A stretch of 64,000 nt of DNA from Bombyx mori (GCF_030269925.1 NC_085112.1:4403501-4467500); one strand, 5' to 3'; positions 12,375 to 23,763 are shown, counted from the stretch's first letter. Notes: generated by a model not told the origin, from the sequence alone. Translations and numbers: made by a program.

Positions 12375-12600
12375 GTCTTTTTTTTAAGGGATTTTATGAC
12401 CTGGTAACTGAGACCTTTAAGTCATGTCTTATTTTAATTTATATTCTTATTGAAATGAAATGAAGATGATTAATTTGAGACATTAATCAACTGGGATGAA
12501 ATTAAATGAAATGAGATGATATGGGATGAAATATAATCTCAGTAAAATGGTGGTCATTTACTAAAAAAATTTCAGTGGACTTTTTGGAGGATCCCGAGAA
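12375..12600 (+). repeat. Interspersed repeat of unknown class
   Basis: This block (GGGATTTTATGACCTGGTAA, then ATGAA-rich low complexity, then GGAGGATCC) recurs in reverse complement at 18235-18490. Two separate diverged copies show it is a dispersed repeat, probably the end of a retroelement. The class is unknown. Confidence 0.6.
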
Positions 12601-13082
12601 GTTACGTCCAGCGGCTTTGTTTCATTTTCCCACATTTGTGCACTTTCACAGATATTAAACAGTTAATAAACCACCATTGTTACACATTGAAACCCGAAGA
12701 GACACTAAATAAACAAAATAAAACAAATCACACAACTTCACTCCTCGCGTTCCCGCTAAAAAGTCATTGTTTGTCTTTAATATTATTTATCTATAGAGTA
12801 GCTTTGGTGAAATCTAAGAGTTTATTACAGAAGTATAATAGTGTTTGGCAATAGAACTATAATAATTTTAAACGTAAAATTTTAATTAATCATAGTCGAA
12901 TTTCGACTACTGCGGGACCACTGGTCTGTATTAATAAGCAACACGTCGTAATATCTATTGGATCCGGTTAAAAGAGCTCTAAGTGCTATTTATAACATGC
13001 ACTCAAGGGAATCCCTGAGGGAAAAATTTTAATTTCCCTGAGGGAAAAAAAATTAAGTTCTCGCTATGCCATTCCAGTAAAT
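12601..13082. other. Intergenic DNA, nothing recognised
   Basis: AT-rich, no supported feature. Confidence 0.45.
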
Positions 13083-13640
13083 TTTTGAAAATTTGATGTA
13101 TGTTCGTAAGCATATTGAGTAGTTTCCTAAAAAGTCGAAACGTACATAATAGAAATACTAGGAACAAACACAAGCTTGTTGTGCCGATGAGTAGGTTACA
13201 TAAGATACGAAATTCATTCGGTTGTTTGTCTGTGCGCCTGTACAACAAAATCCCACAAGATGTTCAGAACCTACATATTATACACAGGATTAAGAAAACT
13301 ATTAAAGATCATCTGTGCAATAAAGCTTACTATAAAGTCAAAGATTATCTAGAAGACTGCACAAAGTGGGAATGAGTTGCTCGCTCCGGGCATTTCAATA
13401 TTGCAATAATTGTCACTTCATAATAGGTACTCATTGTAAAAATGAATATTTAATAAAAACAAATATTTAAAAAAAAAACTAATGTTTAAAAAAAAAGACG
13501 TGCCCGCTGAGTTTCTTGTATTAGTTCTTCTCAGGACGGAGGCTAGTTTTTGTGAATTGGCGGTAGATTTTTTTTTGACGTTCAACAAGTATGTACTTTC
13601 ATTTATGTTGAATACATTTTTTTTTGATTTGATTTGATAA
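13083..13640 (+). mobile_element. CR1/Daphne-like LINE 3' end
   Basis: The frame at 13100-13375 shows the C-terminal signature of these LINEs: N-T-R-N-K-H near residue 20, then R-L-Y-N-K-I-P near residue 47, then an A-Y-Y-K-V segment and a terminal W-E. The following 3' region contains GCCCGCTGAGTTTCTTG and ends in a TTTGAT-type short tandem repeat, typical of this group. Everything upstream of the reverse transcriptase C-terminus is missing. Confidence 0.7.
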
Positions 13641-14138
13641 TCAGACTTCGATCTGTTTCAAGGTGTGAAGCCACATGTTCATAGTGGTCTCCTATTCTCC
13701 AGTAACCTCTTGATACCTCTTTGATCAGCCCTGAAATATTAATTCCGTTTACGGGGGTAAAAACATTAATAAAATAAATATCTTTGCAAAAATCCATAAT
13801 TCAAAACTACCCTGCTTTTAAAATGTAAAACTATTCTACACTAAATTTCATGACAGTATTATGCTTGAGAAATCTAAATCTAACTATGCGGGAACAAGCG
13901 TGAGCGGACGCGGCGACATGTCCCAAGCTGGCGGATTGCAATGAAATATGCAAACCGGGGCGGTTGCGATATAAAATCCATGCGGATGTCTCTACAAGTC
14001 CACCCGCGACTAACCACCGTGAAATGAGATAAAACCGCATTTATATTGAAGTTGCGTTTTTAAATTATAAAATGACAATTTCGGGAAGAAAGTAACAATG
14101 ATTGCATCGACGAAACTCGAATGCTCATATGGTTATAT
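13641..14138. other. Intergenic DNA, nothing recognised
   Basis: No supported feature. Confidence 0.45.
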
Positions 14139-14389
14139 TATTGGTGGTAGGTAGGACCTCTTGTGAGCCCGAACGAGTAGGTACCACCACCCTGCCTATT
14201 TCTGCCGTGAAGCAGTAATGCGTTTCGGTTTGAAGGGTGGGGCAGCCGTTGTAACTATACTTGAGTACCTTAGAACTTATATACTTCAAGGTGGGTGGCG
14301 CATTTACTTTGTAGATGTCTATGGGCTCCAGTAACCGCTTAAAAAGAGGTGGGCTGCGAGCTCGTCCACTCATCTAAGCAATAAAAAAA
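14139..14389 (+). mobile_element. Bm1 SINE, 5' truncated
   Basis: Contains GGACCTCTTGTGAG, AGCAGTAATGCGTTTCGG and GGGCAGCCGTTGTAACTAT, and ends CATCTAAGCAATA plus poly(A). A 4-bp duplication (GTAGGTAG) lies near its left end. Confidence 0.88.
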
Positions 14390-14399
14390 TAGGTCGACT

Positions 14400-14570
14400 A
14401 TGTATTTCTATATTTAACCCGGAGAGGTGGGTACCACTATCAAGCTTATTTCTGTCACAAAGCGGTCATGCGTGCCAACTTGAAGGGCGCGTTAGCTGTC
14501 ATACACTACCATTGGAACGTGGAAATGTTTTCTCAAGGTGGATGGCATAAGTAATTCACTTTGTGATGTA
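14400..14570 (+). mobile_element. Highly diverged Bm1 SINE fragment
   Basis: Immediately after a young Bm1 there is an older one in the same orientation: GTGGGTACCACTATCAAGC, TCTGTCACAAAGCGGTCATG and TTTCTCAAGGTGGATGGC align in order with Bm1. Confidence 0.55.
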
Positions 14571-14620
14571 TCAGTGTCGAAATACTAAAAAGGAATATAT
14601 ATCGTTAGTCGTGTAATCCC

Positions 14621-14795
14621 GGTTTCTTTTTTTCAGCCTAATCACCAGTGAGTGACCTTGAGAGGCTATTCCAACTTCATACCGGTAAGTGAGCTCTCAG
14701 GGTTCGGCCTAAAAGTTTTTATCCAACATTTGTTCTAGCAAGCAGCAGTGCTTCGTTGAATCTACCACCAGATCGGTCCACCACCGGATCGATCA
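14621..14795 (-). mobile_element. Degraded Jockey-clade LINE 3' end (BMC1-like)
   Basis: The left poly(T), then CTTGAGAGGCTATTCCA, GTGAGCTCTCAGGG, CAGTGCTTCG and CTACCACCAGATCGG follow the 3' region of the full-length element at 18521-23763 in the same orientation. Strongly diverged. Confidence 0.6.
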
Positions 14796-14879
14796 CTTTG
14801 AAGATCGTATCAGTCGTTATATATATAATACTAGTCATATATCAAAGCGAGTGGTGACTACAGACTTATTTTAATACAC

Positions 14880-14960
14880 TAGGGAGTAGACGACCTCAAA
14901 ACGCACCCGGTGTTATTTGGTTACCGGAGTACATATACACACTACATAGGGTGAATGTCC
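14880..14960 (-). mobile_element. Bm1 SINE remnant
   Basis: CGGTGTTATTTGGTTACCGG and neighbouring words weakly match the Bm1 3' half in reverse. Low-confidence remnant. Confidence 0.35.
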
Positions 14961-15380
14961 TCTCAATAAGACTGTTTACATCTGAATATTTTACTTTTTT
15001 TTGGTTATGATCAAGAAAATTGCAAAATATTGTAATTGTCAGATTTTATACCGAAAAGTCTTATTAAGAATTTAACTTAAAATGATCTGTAGCTAATATT
15101 TCTGTTACATTTCAATTTGTTAAAGCGTAGAAGCTACAGAGATTGTTTCAAGTTCAATACAAAAAGTTTTTGGAGCAATTTGTGTCTTCACACACTTTCC
15201 GAACAGTACGAAAACTTTTTTGATTCAGTAATACGAGACCTATTTAGTCTATGGACTTGGCTAATTTGGAAAATCTTTTCAGAGTAACAAACTAGATAAG
15301 CTAGCAAACTGGATAAGCATTTTTTTAAATTTTTAATAATAATTATTATATTACATTGTGTATTAATTGTATGTATATTT
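14961..15380. other. Intergenic DNA, nothing recognised
   Basis: No supported feature. Confidence 0.45.
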
Positions 15381-15640
15381 ACTCGTAATGAGGACTCCGT
15401 TGAGCGGTTGGTGGTACAAGGGAAAGTCGAGGGCAAAAGATCTTGTGGACGATCTCCAACACGATGGACCGACCTCATAAAATCTGTGACTCACTCCAAC
15501 ATAAATGATTGCTCTCACTCTGCGAAACATCGTGCCACATGGCGTCGCATCGCGAGAGCATCGATATCGCAGGATCCGACTGATGCATGACCACGACCAC
15601 TCTGTCAAGAGTGTACTGTTACGGGGTGGGATGATGGAGA
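15381..15640 (+). mobile_element. LINE ORF2 C-terminal remnant
   Basis: The frame at 15408-15590 reads G-K-V-E-G-K-R-S-C-G-R-S-P-T-R-W-T-D-L near its start and T-W-R-R-I-A-R-A near its end. This is the extreme C-terminus found in several LINE clades (RTE-like, Proto2-like). The fragment ends at the GGGGTGGGATGATGG block. No reverse transcriptase blocks remain. Confidence 0.6.
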
Positions 15641-16727
15641 CTTTTTAAAAAAAAACACTTTTTACAGAAACTGGAAAAAAGTAATTTTATTATAAGAAAG
15701 TACAAGTTTGTCACGTTTTAGATAAGTGTCCACAACGAGGCTTAAAATCGATCTGGCTTTCTGTGGTAACGGAAATGCTGACGAAACTTTTGATTTGCGT
15801 CATTACTTAGAAACGAAGTAAACAACTGAGGCTAGGTCAGCAGTTTACTTTATATTGACCATGTTGTAATCGGATATTATAACAGTACGAATAGGAAGGA
15901 ATATTTACGAATATATGTATGTACCTATGTTTGTGTGTATGTGTGTATAATATGTATGTGTACATATATATATTTCACTGGATTGGTACACCGCACGTAA
16001 TTCGTTTCCATATGATTCTTGTCCACCTGATGGTTTTCTGGAAGAGATCGCTCTTAGCGATAAGACCGCCAATTGTATACTTTTTTGTATTTAATATGTC
16101 GCGCTGTTTATTTGTTTTTTGGTGTACAATAAAGAATACTCTCTCTCTCTCTTTCTAAGCTGCGTTGTTGGATAGAAAAACGAATCTTTTATTCTTTAAT
16201 TTCCATTCACATTGCGAAAGCAAGCTTAGCCACATTTAAGCAGCGCAGTGAGAACGTGTGTAGATTACTTCATGTCCTATTTTTATTCAAATCGCATAGA
16301 GAATATGAATTCGATTTAGGAATACGCTTGCAGTATTTGCCACAACTCCGCAGAATTTTTATCCTTTTCGTAGGTAACGTTACGACAGAAAAATTCAAAC
16401 TTAGCCTTTGTTCACTCGAAAATAGATCCGAAATTTCAATTACGGAACGAAAGCAGGTAATACAACAATAAATTAAAAAATTACCGTAGTATGAAACATA
16501 ATTTTAATTTTGACATACTCATTACCGATACACGCACGACAACGGTAATTCGTATTCCGCTCAGAGCAATGCGTTTGCCGATATTACTCGAGCGAATGAA
16601 TTTGGAGCAATACATTTGCAAATTGGGCTCGCTCGATTGCCGGAAGGTATGCGCGCAGTACAAAGGGCATTTGTCCAATACCAGAATGAACCAACTACCA
16701 CGGTTTTCACTAATTAAAGTAAACGAT
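15641..16727. other. Intergenic DNA with simple repeats
   Basis: TG/TA-rich DNA at about 15910-15972 and a (CT)n run at 16139-16154. Overlapping frames of 79 and 105 codons lie on opposite strands at 16481-16798, and neither has a recognisable domain. Confidence 0.4.
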
Positions 16728-16888
16728 TGACGCTTATGAAGAAATGCTCGTTTATTTACATTGAACAAATTAAATAACTTAAATCTGTTGACATACATAG
16801 TAATTAAATGGTTGACGTTTATGAATAAAAGCTTGTTTTAATTACATTGAACAAATTAATTAACTTAAAATTAGTTGACATACATAGA
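16728..16888. repeat. Two-copy tandem repeat, about 80 bp
   Basis: The unit TTGACG-TTATGAA ... ACATTGAACAAATTAA ... GTTGACATACATAG occurs at about 16728-16800 and again at about 16811-16888 with modest divergence. Confidence 0.75.
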
Positions 16889-16924
16889 AAAATATAAGCA
16901 AACGATAAACATTATTACTATCTA

Positions 16925-17062
16925 TTTCAAAGTAGTAGTAGGCAGCGGCTTGGCTCTGCCCCTGGCATTGCTGAAGTCCATGGGCGACGGTAACCACTCA
17001 CCATCAGGTGGGCCGTATGCCCGTCTGCCTAGAAAGGCAATAAAAAAAAAAAAAAAAAAAAA
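16925..17062 (+). mobile_element. LINE/SINE 3' tail of lepidopteran type
   Basis: The sequence GGGCGACGGTAACCACTCAC, CATCAGGTGGGCCGTATGCC, GTCTGCCTAGAAAGGCAATA and poly(A) is a short 3' tail shared by many moth retroelements (an RTE-type LINE or a SINE using it). Only the tail is present. Confidence 0.6.
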
Positions 17063-17129
17063 GTAGATTTTGAACTTTTGGTTTATATTTACAAGTTTAG
17101 AAAATTGCATTTTTGTTCTTATTCTAAAA

Positions 17130-17439
17130 CTAGCTGACCCGGCAGACTTCGTAGTGCCTCAACCGATAAATAAAAGACCTAACCTTGGGTATAAAATAAA
17201 CTTAAAACGAACAAAACGAATCCGTCCGCCGGGGGGGGGGGGGGGGGGGGGGGCACATCAAAGGAAAAACAAAATTGTTATTTTTATTTAATTCCAAGCA
17301 TTTTCATATTTATCTACCTTTTAAACCTTCTCTGGACTTCCACAAATAATTCAACACCAATATTAGCCAAATCGGTCCAGCCGTTCTCGAGTTTTAGCAA
17401 GACTAACGAACAGCAATTCATTTTTATATATAATATAGA
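17130..17439 (-). mobile_element. Non-autonomous Helitron, Lep1-like, with a 23-G run
   Basis: On the minus strand it starts TCTATATTATATATAAAAATG and ends CAGCTAG followed by T. The plus strand begins CTAGCTGACCCGGCAGACTT, a widely dispersed moth repeat terminus. A run of 23 G lies inside at 17231-17253, and a GATA microsatellite abuts the right end (17437-17452). Confidence 0.6.
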
Positions 17440-18234
17440 TAGATAGATAGATAACAAATATTCGAGATTGGCAGATTGTTCTGAACAATGGGGAAGATGA
17501 TTAATTTAGGTGACAAGTGATGTGCCTACTGTATATGGAATGTAGGTCAATATTTTTTACGATTGACGAGTTTCGGATAAAATGATTGAAACAATTCATT
17601 TGGCTTCTGTATTGCACTTGTCCTCAAGTAGTTCATAAATGAAAATAATATATGTAATAAATAAAAAGGCCGATAAAATGACTTTATGGTAACCTACACC
17701 GATTTACTAGTGGGAGCCCGCACACTTTATCACTCCTTTTTATCTATTTCTGCTGTTATTGCTGCTATATTAGTGATAACTGAGTTAATGTTAATACCAA
17801 CAAAAACATTGCGATTTAAAAAATAAGGATTGTACGCTGTCAAGTTCCCTAAACGTTGAGATAATGTCAATAGATAACGTCATGACATAATGTGTTTATC
17901 CACGTTAAACTACCATAAAACAGGACGATGGTTCTTCATTTAAACTTGAACATAAACGTCTTAATACAAAAAAGAAAACATGCACTCCCCACACTCGTTT
18001 TCCCGTATTCATATTCTCATTTAAAAAATTACAGGACGTAGTCATGTCCGCAACCGGTCCATAATGGAAAACGTCTCGCATGAATTGTTCTCTTTGTACG
18101 AATGTGTCGTGAAATTTCCTGCTGCATTGTTGTGGATGCCGTACGCGAGTTTAAAAAAATATTCATGAAGCGTTGCGCAGTTTAAAAACGGACATGAAGA
18201 ACATAATATACTTTTCGTATTAATTGGTTGCTGG
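17440..18234. other. Intergenic DNA, nothing recognised
   Basis: AT-rich, no supported feature beyond the GATA repeat at the left edge. Confidence 0.45.
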
Positions 18235-18490
18235 ACGTAACTACGCGGGATCCTCCAAAAAGTTCACTAAAAACAAATTCAGTAAATGACAACAATTTTA
18301 TTGAGATTATGTTTCATCCGATGTCATCTCATCTCATTTCATTTAATTTCATCCCGGTTGATTAATGTCTCAAATTAATTATCTTCATTTCATTTCACCC
18401 CATTACCATTTTTCATAAAAATAAGATTAAAAATAAAAATAAAACATGACTTAAAGGTCTTAGTTACCAGGTCATAAAATCCCTTAGATA
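18235..18490 (-). repeat. Interspersed repeat of unknown class
   Basis: Reverse-complement counterpart of 12375-12600: GGATCCTCCAAAAAGTTCAC, a TTTCAT-rich middle and TTACCAGGTCATAAAATCCC. Confidence 0.6.
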
Positions 18491-18510
18491 AGTACTAATT
18501 GGTCGTGATT

Positions 18511-18520
18511 TAAAAATAAG
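18511..18520. repeat. Target-site duplication, 3' side of the Jockey LINE
   Basis: TAAAAATAAG directly abuts the poly(T) (poly(A) on minus) at 18521 and is repeated at 23764-23773 on the other side of the element. Confidence 0.8.
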
Positions 18521-18741
18521 TTTTTTTTTTTTTTTTTTTTCCCTACCTATGCTGATAGCCTTGAGAGGCTATTTCAGCTTCGCCCTAACGTTAGTAGGTG
18601 AGCTCGCGGGGCTCAACCGGAGAGTTGCTAACACTGACCCTAGCAGTGAGCACTGCAGTGCTTCGCAGAATCTACCACCGGATCGGAAACGCGACCCACT
18701 GAGAAGATCCGGCGAGAAACTCAGTGGGCTGTGTCTATGGG

Positions 18742-21625
18742 TTAGTTCGCTCGTCGAGCCCTTCGTCGCAAGCGACGGGTTCGACGAGGACGGTGACCGG
18801 TGCTTGTGGTGCCTAAAAGCACCGTTAATGGATCAGGAGGATCCGTAATGACGTGCTTTGGGCGACGTCGACGGTTTACCATTCGGTCTACTGGGTCGGG
18901 TATGTAATTTCCAGCGGCTACGATGAGAGGGTTCTCATGTCGTGCCGCCTTCTCAAAATGGCGCAGCGATGCCGACTGTAGATACTTACTAAGAGAGTCG
19001 AGCTCCAGGTCATCGTGGAGATCCACATTCCTAAGGAACCATGGCGCTCCGACGGCTATCCTGCAGAATCGTGATTGAATAACCTGAAGGGATTTCAAGT
19101 GGGTGCGGGCTGAGTGAGCGAACACTACGCTTGCATACGTCATGACGGGGCGTATACAAGTTTTGTAGAGAGTTACCTTATTGCGGAGGGACAGTTTGCT
19201 TCGACTACAAAGCATTGGATAGAGTCGTCCTAGAATAAACGCGGTGCGGTCGCGTACCGTTTTTATATGGGGACGGAATGTCATCCCTCTGTCGAGGGTG
19301 ACGCCTAGATATTTGACCTTCGAGACCCACGGTATGGGCTGGCCAAAGAGAGTGATGGGACTAACGGCGGAGGTGTTTGCGCGCCTACTACGGAGTGGGA
19401 TGCTCGAAGTGATGTTCGGAGGGCGACCCCTTTTGAAGAGCACCGCTGCGCTTTTCGTGGGGTTGATGTCTATTCGCCACTTCCGGAACCACTGTCCCAT
19501 GGTGGCTACTGCGATCTGGAGTCGCCGATGAAGCAGCGACATCTTCCTACACGAGTAGTAGGTAGCCGTGTCATCGGCGAAGAGCGCTAGATGGGTCTCC
19601 GGAGACCGGGGTATATCATTGATATACAAACTAAATAATAACGGGGAGAGCGCGGAGCCTTGCGGGACTCCGGCAGTCAGTTGACGGGGATGAGAACGAG
19701 TTCCCTCTACTCGATATCGAAACGAACGGTTCGACAAGAAGTCTCGTATGATGAGCACGAGTCTGTCTGGCACTCCCATGTTGTACAGTTTGTAAATTAA
19801 ACCGTTGTGCCAGACTTTGTCGAACGCCTTCGCGATGTCGAAGAAGAGGGCGCCGGTTGGGATTTGTTTACGCCTATTTAGTCCTATCAGAATGTGCTCC
19901 GTGAGGCGGTGCACTTGTTGTACGCACGAGTGTTTTGAGCGGAATCCGAACTGTTCGTCTATGAGAATTTTGTTCGCGGTAACAAAATCCCAGAGGCGTT
20001 TCCTAAGGAGACGTTCGTAAATTTTTCCTATCGTCGAGAGGAGACTAATCGGACGGTAACTAGAAGTTTCGTTTCTCGGTTTGCCCGGCTTATGTATACC
20101 GATAACGTCCGCTTCTTTCCACACCGCGGGAAAGATGCAGTGCGTCATAGCGGCATTTAAAATTGTAGCCAACATTGCTATCAGTTGGACTGGCAAAAAT
20201 TTTAGCGCGCGGTTGTGGATGCCGTCGGAGCCTGGTGCCTTCCTAGGTTGGAAGGTTGTGGATCGCGTCTCTAACTTCGTCAGTGGTAATGGGGGGTAAC
20301 GCGTCCGAGGGCGGCAGGGAAGCTCTGCGCTCGACCTCCCTGTCGACTAACTCGGTGTGTTCGGGGTCCGCGTGTTGAGTGCTGGTGGTGCACTGCTCTT
20401 GCAGTGCATCGGCCAGCAGCTCAGCCTTGTCATCGTCATCGAATGCCGGTGGTTGGCCTGAAGGGCGTAAGAGGGGGGGCATAGTAGCGGTAGTTTCGGA
20501 TTTGAGAGTCCTAGCTAGTCGCCAGTATGCTTGGTGGGAGGGCGCGAGTTGTTCTAAATAACTATGCCAATTATCGTTACGCGCGTCGCTTAAGCGGGAG
20601 TGGACTTCGCGTTGTAGACGACGCATCTGAATCCGGTTTGAATGCGTTGGAAGACGATCGTAGGCCCGGATTGCCGCGTTCCTAACTCTTAAGAGATTCC
20701 TAAGATCGGGGGACAGTCTGATGCGGTGGAAGCTGTCCTCCACATCGACTTCTTTTGAAGATCTAATGATCGCGGAAGAGATGTGATCGGTAATGATGTT
20801 TATGGATTCGACGGTGTCCTCGGGGGATGGATTCGAATCCGGGCCGTAAGGGAGGATTGGCGGAGCGGCGTCGGCTAGGCACGTGCCCAGCTTATTCCAA
20901 TCCACCATGGTCCTCGTAACAGTGACTGGGTTGTGAGGGCGACCGAGCTGCATAACGACAGGTCGGTGGTCTGAGTCGAGCTCTGACATTGCTTCGATGG
21001 AACGCAAGCGCAGAGTTACGTTCCTAAGCAATGCCAGGTCTATAGTGCTCGGACGGAGCGCGATGTTATACGGATAACATGTTGGAGTTGGGGGACCGAC
21101 TATTTCAAAGGTGAGGTCGTCTATAAACGCGTCGAGACGCCTACCGTTAACGTTTGTACGATGGCAGTTCCACCTAGTGTGGTGGCAATTTAAATCGCCT
21201 GCCAGGATGACGGAGTCTCCCATGCCGAACAGTGACTCGATGTCACTGCTCAGGAGGGGCTTGTCCGGGGGGAGATAAACGGATGCGATGACGATCGGCT
21301 GGTGTCCCGTCAGCGAGATACGGCACACTGACGCCTCGATATGTAAGAGCGAGGGAGTATCGAGAGGGACAACGTGCAGGGCCCGTCTATAGTAAATGGC
21401 AGTCCCGCCTTTCGAGGCGGTGAGTCTGTCATTCCTAACCATGACGTAGTTCGCGACTTTCGGGTCGCGACGCGAGGGCTTCAGACAGGTCTCCTGCACT
21501 AACAAGATATCTATAAGATTGTCGCGGAGGAATTCGAAGATTTGATCGCGTTGCCGCGCGAGTCCGTTAGCATTGTAGAATGCTAACGTAAGGGAATACG
21601 GTTTTTCTCTACCTTTTTGCGCCAT
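18742..21625 (-). pseudogene. Jockey-clade ORF2: endonuclease and reverse transcriptase, one frameshift
   Basis: ORF2 encodes an apurinic-like endonuclease followed by reverse transcriptase, which together carry out target-primed reverse transcription in the nucleus. The endonuclease half (21625-20243, 460 residues) shows F-Y-N-A-N-G-L near residue 17, V-Q-E-T near 44, G-D-L-N-C-H-H near 142 and S-D-H-R-P near 222. The RT half (20196-18742) shows R-P-I-S-L-L, the D-I-A-K-A-F-D-K-V-W block, G-V-P-Q-G-S-A-L-S-P and the catalytic F-A-D-D. The halves are in different frames. An extra C near 20247-20255 breaks the reading, since the related copy at 52.6 kb reads straight through this linker. It starts 18 nt after ORF1 ends, as expected for a dicistronic LINE. 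Confidence 0.88.
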
Positions 21626-21643
21626 TGATTACCGGTAAAGATT

Positions 21644-23209
21644 TTATAACGTACGCGACACGGACTCGTAAACGTCCATGTGATCGAAGGCGGCCGCGAG
21701 CCGCTGTTCGGGGGTTACCGACCTACGGATAGCGTCAGCGAACGATCGCAGACGGTCGAAGTTCACCGCGGTGACGAAGTCGCGCACGAGGGCGAAGTCG
21801 TTGACGGCAGAGGGTTGCGGGGGCCGGAACGCGGGCGCGGGGCGAGGTGCGAGCAGAGGCTGGGGCGCGGGGCGTGTCACGAGCGGGGGCGGGGGTGCGG
21901 TTTCCGTTCCCGCCTTAGTATACGGCAGCGGTTTTTTCCACGCCGAGACCGTGGGAACTGCAGCCGGCACGAAGGCGGGTTTCGGCACTGAAGGTGCCGA
22001 AGTCTTTGGGCCGACGGTTCGCGGAGCCGGGTGGGTTGGACGTTTTCGCGGAGCCCTAGGACATCCACGGTAGTTCGCGGGGTGCCCTTGCTTAAGGCAT
22101 AGGACACAGCTTGGAGGTTCGGTCGCGGTTTCCCTAACTCGCGAGCAATCTAATGTGGCGTGATCGCCGAGGCACTTTACGCAGCGGGGGCGCGCGTGGC
22201 AATTACGAGCCGAGTGGCCGTAAAGCTGGCATCTGTAGCACTGCCCGGGAGTACCACGTTTATGGGGGGCTTCGATTGAGATCCCGGATAGGCCGCAAAT
22301 TGTCGTGAGACATGCGATCTTCTTTTTGGCCTCCGGGGTGGGTTCTAGAGCTACCAGGATCATGTTGTAGGGCTGCTTGCCCCGCCCACTGTGCATCCGG
22401 TGCACGCTAACTAACGGGAGGGACTGAGCGGTCAGATCCTCCTTTATGTAATCGATGTCTAACTCCTTGGGGACTCCGCGTATCACTACGCGGAGCTCGC
22501 GGTTCTCCTGAAGAGCATAGGTGTGAAAACCTATGTTCTCCTTTCGGAGGTATGAAGAGTAATTAATTTTGTTGGCCTGAAGGGCCTGAGACACGCGATT
22601 CCACGCTGTCTTCTCTTGAAGTATCAGCGGGGGCGGGGCAGCTACTTTAGGAGCGGGCGCGGGTTTGGGGCGCGGCGGTGGGGTTACGCGGCGAGCGGAG
22701 TCCGACTCCGGTGTCACGACTACCTGCGGGCGGGAGGCGGTCGCGGATTTAGTCTGCTTCGTCGTGGAGCTCCGGGACTCCACGGCGCGAGTACGCTTTT
22801 TACCGCGCGTTACGGTTTGGAACCCATCCGAAGTTCCAGGCTGAGGGCTTGACGCGGATTCGAAATCCATCTCCGATTCGGTATCGGAGCCTGAACTTGA
22901 AACGATCGAGGTCGCGGCGGACGTAGCGCGTGATGACGTAACCGACGCGGGCGCGGGGGTGGGGGTAGCGCTAGGCGCTTCGTGAGTCGCATCGTGGGAA
23001 CGTGCGCTCGAACTTGACGCGGCGGCGGGGGGCGCGCGGCGTGCCTCCGAGGCACGGTTGAGAAACGCGGCGACGGACGCGGGGGGGGAGGGATTGCCAC
23101 GAGCGGCCCTATAGCTGAGATACTCGGCCCTAATTGACGGGTACCTATCCCGGAGGAACCCGACAATGTCCCTAGCACTTTCACTGTCACACACAAAATC
23201 TTCGCTCAT
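21644..23209 (-). CDS. Jockey-clade ORF1, gag-like RNA-binding protein
   Basis: ORF1 binds the LINE RNA to form the ribonucleoprotein that is reverse transcribed. I chose the start at 23209 (M-S-E-D-F) because the 49 upstream residues from 23356 are basic and repeat-poor and look like 5' leader; the longer frame would give 570 residues. The N-terminal third is Ala/Ser/Pro-rich and disordered. A PRE_C2HC-like domain lies mid-protein, with R-E-L-R-V-V-I-R-G-V-P. It is followed by three zinc knuckles: C-Y-R-C-Q-L-Y-G-H-S-A-R-N-C, C-V-K-C-L-G-D-H-x4-C and C-V-L-C-L-K-Q-G-H-x5-C. The C-terminal segment is Pro/Ala-rich. The frame has no stop, so this protein could still be made. Confidence 0.85.
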   Translation of the reverse strand: MSEDFVCDSESARDIVGFLRDRYPSIRAEYLSYRAARGNPSPPASVAAFLNRASEARRAPPAAASSSSARSHDATHEAPSATPTPAPASVTSSRATSAATSIVSSSGSDTESEMDFESASSPQPGTSDGFQTVTRGKKRTRAVESRSSTTKQTKSATASRPQVVVTPESDSARRVTPPPRPKPAPAPKVAAPPPLILQEKTAWNRVSQALQANKINYSSYLRKENIGFHTYALQENRELRVVIRGVPKELDIDYIKEDLTAQSLPLVSVHRMHSGRGKQPYNMILVALEPTPEAKKKIACLTTICGLSGISIEAPHKRGTPGQCYRCQLYGHSARNCHARPRCVKCLGDHATLDCSRVRETATEPPSCVLCLKQGHPANYRGCPRAPRKRPTHPAPRTVGPKTSAPSVPKPAFVPAAVPTVSAWKKPLPYTKAGTETAPPPPLVTRPAPQPLLAPRPAPAFRPPQPSAVNDFALVRDFVTAVNFDRLRSFADAIRRSVTPEQRLAAAFDHMDVYESVSRTL

Positions 23210-23763
23210 CTTCGGTCTTCTTGCCCGGGGGGGGCGGCCCCGGGACTTTTGTTGAACTCGCCGAAAGGCGAGGCCCCGGATAGGATTTGTAACTCCCCTG
23301 TGCTGCAGGACAGCAAGGAGCAGGGGGGGGGAATGCCTATGCCGTGAAAACGGCAATCGGCGGGGAAAAGGAAAGGAGCCCGCTCGGGCTGTATAGTGCT
23401 ACAGCAGGCAGAATCGCGAGCGGGGGTCTAGTCTTGAAAAATACTGTTGTTTTGGGAAGGGTTAGGAAATCGCTAGCCTGTGAGTGCCACAGGAAGCCTG
23501 ATCGTAGCGATTGGTTTTGCCTTGAAAAAGGCAGTTGGTAAAGGTGGGTTCGCGGTTACAACACTTTAGCGCACAAAAATGGACTCCGAGACGCAAATCG
23601 CAAGCGACCAACGGATCGGCACGTCCGCACTACTGAATTGTAAGCACGATGTATTCACGGTCACTACACTGTCGAGCACAACTGTGAGTTCAGAGACGCA
23701 GCTTGCAAGCGGGCCACGGATCGGAAAGCACGTCCGCGCACGACCGAGTCGTGAGCGAGAATG
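23210..23763 (-). promoter_or_regulatory. 5' untranslated region and presumed internal promoter of the LINE
   Basis: The region between the 5' target duplication and ORF1 is GC-rich and carries two imperfect direct repeats about 110 bp apart (about 23586-23630 and 23695-23745), each with GAGACGCA ... GCAAGCG ... CGGATCGG ... CACGTCCGC. Full-length Jockey elements use an internal RNA polymerase II promoter at their 5' end. That the repeats are promoter modules is inference. Confidence 0.5.

Larger units (their letters stand above)
18521..23763 (-). mobile_element. Full-length Jockey-clade LINE (BMC1-like)
   Basis: A complete non-LTR retrotransposon of about 5.24 kb on the minus strand. In order it has a 5' untranslated region (23763-23210) with internal direct repeats, ORF1 (gag-like), ORF2 (endonuclease plus reverse transcriptase), a 3' untranslated region and a 20-nt poly(A) tail (poly(T) at 18521-18540). 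Perfect 10-bp target duplications flank it. Clade assignment rests on the ORF1 zinc knuckles and the ORF2 layout. The length and abundance of its 3' ends fit the Bombyx element BMC1, but that name is an inference. One single-base frameshift in ORF2 is the only clear defect. Confidence 0.88.

Noticed and set aside
16481..16798. Overlapping frames on both strands (79 and 105 codons)
   Set aside because: Open on both strands at once with no recognisable motif; one overlaps the tandem repeat.
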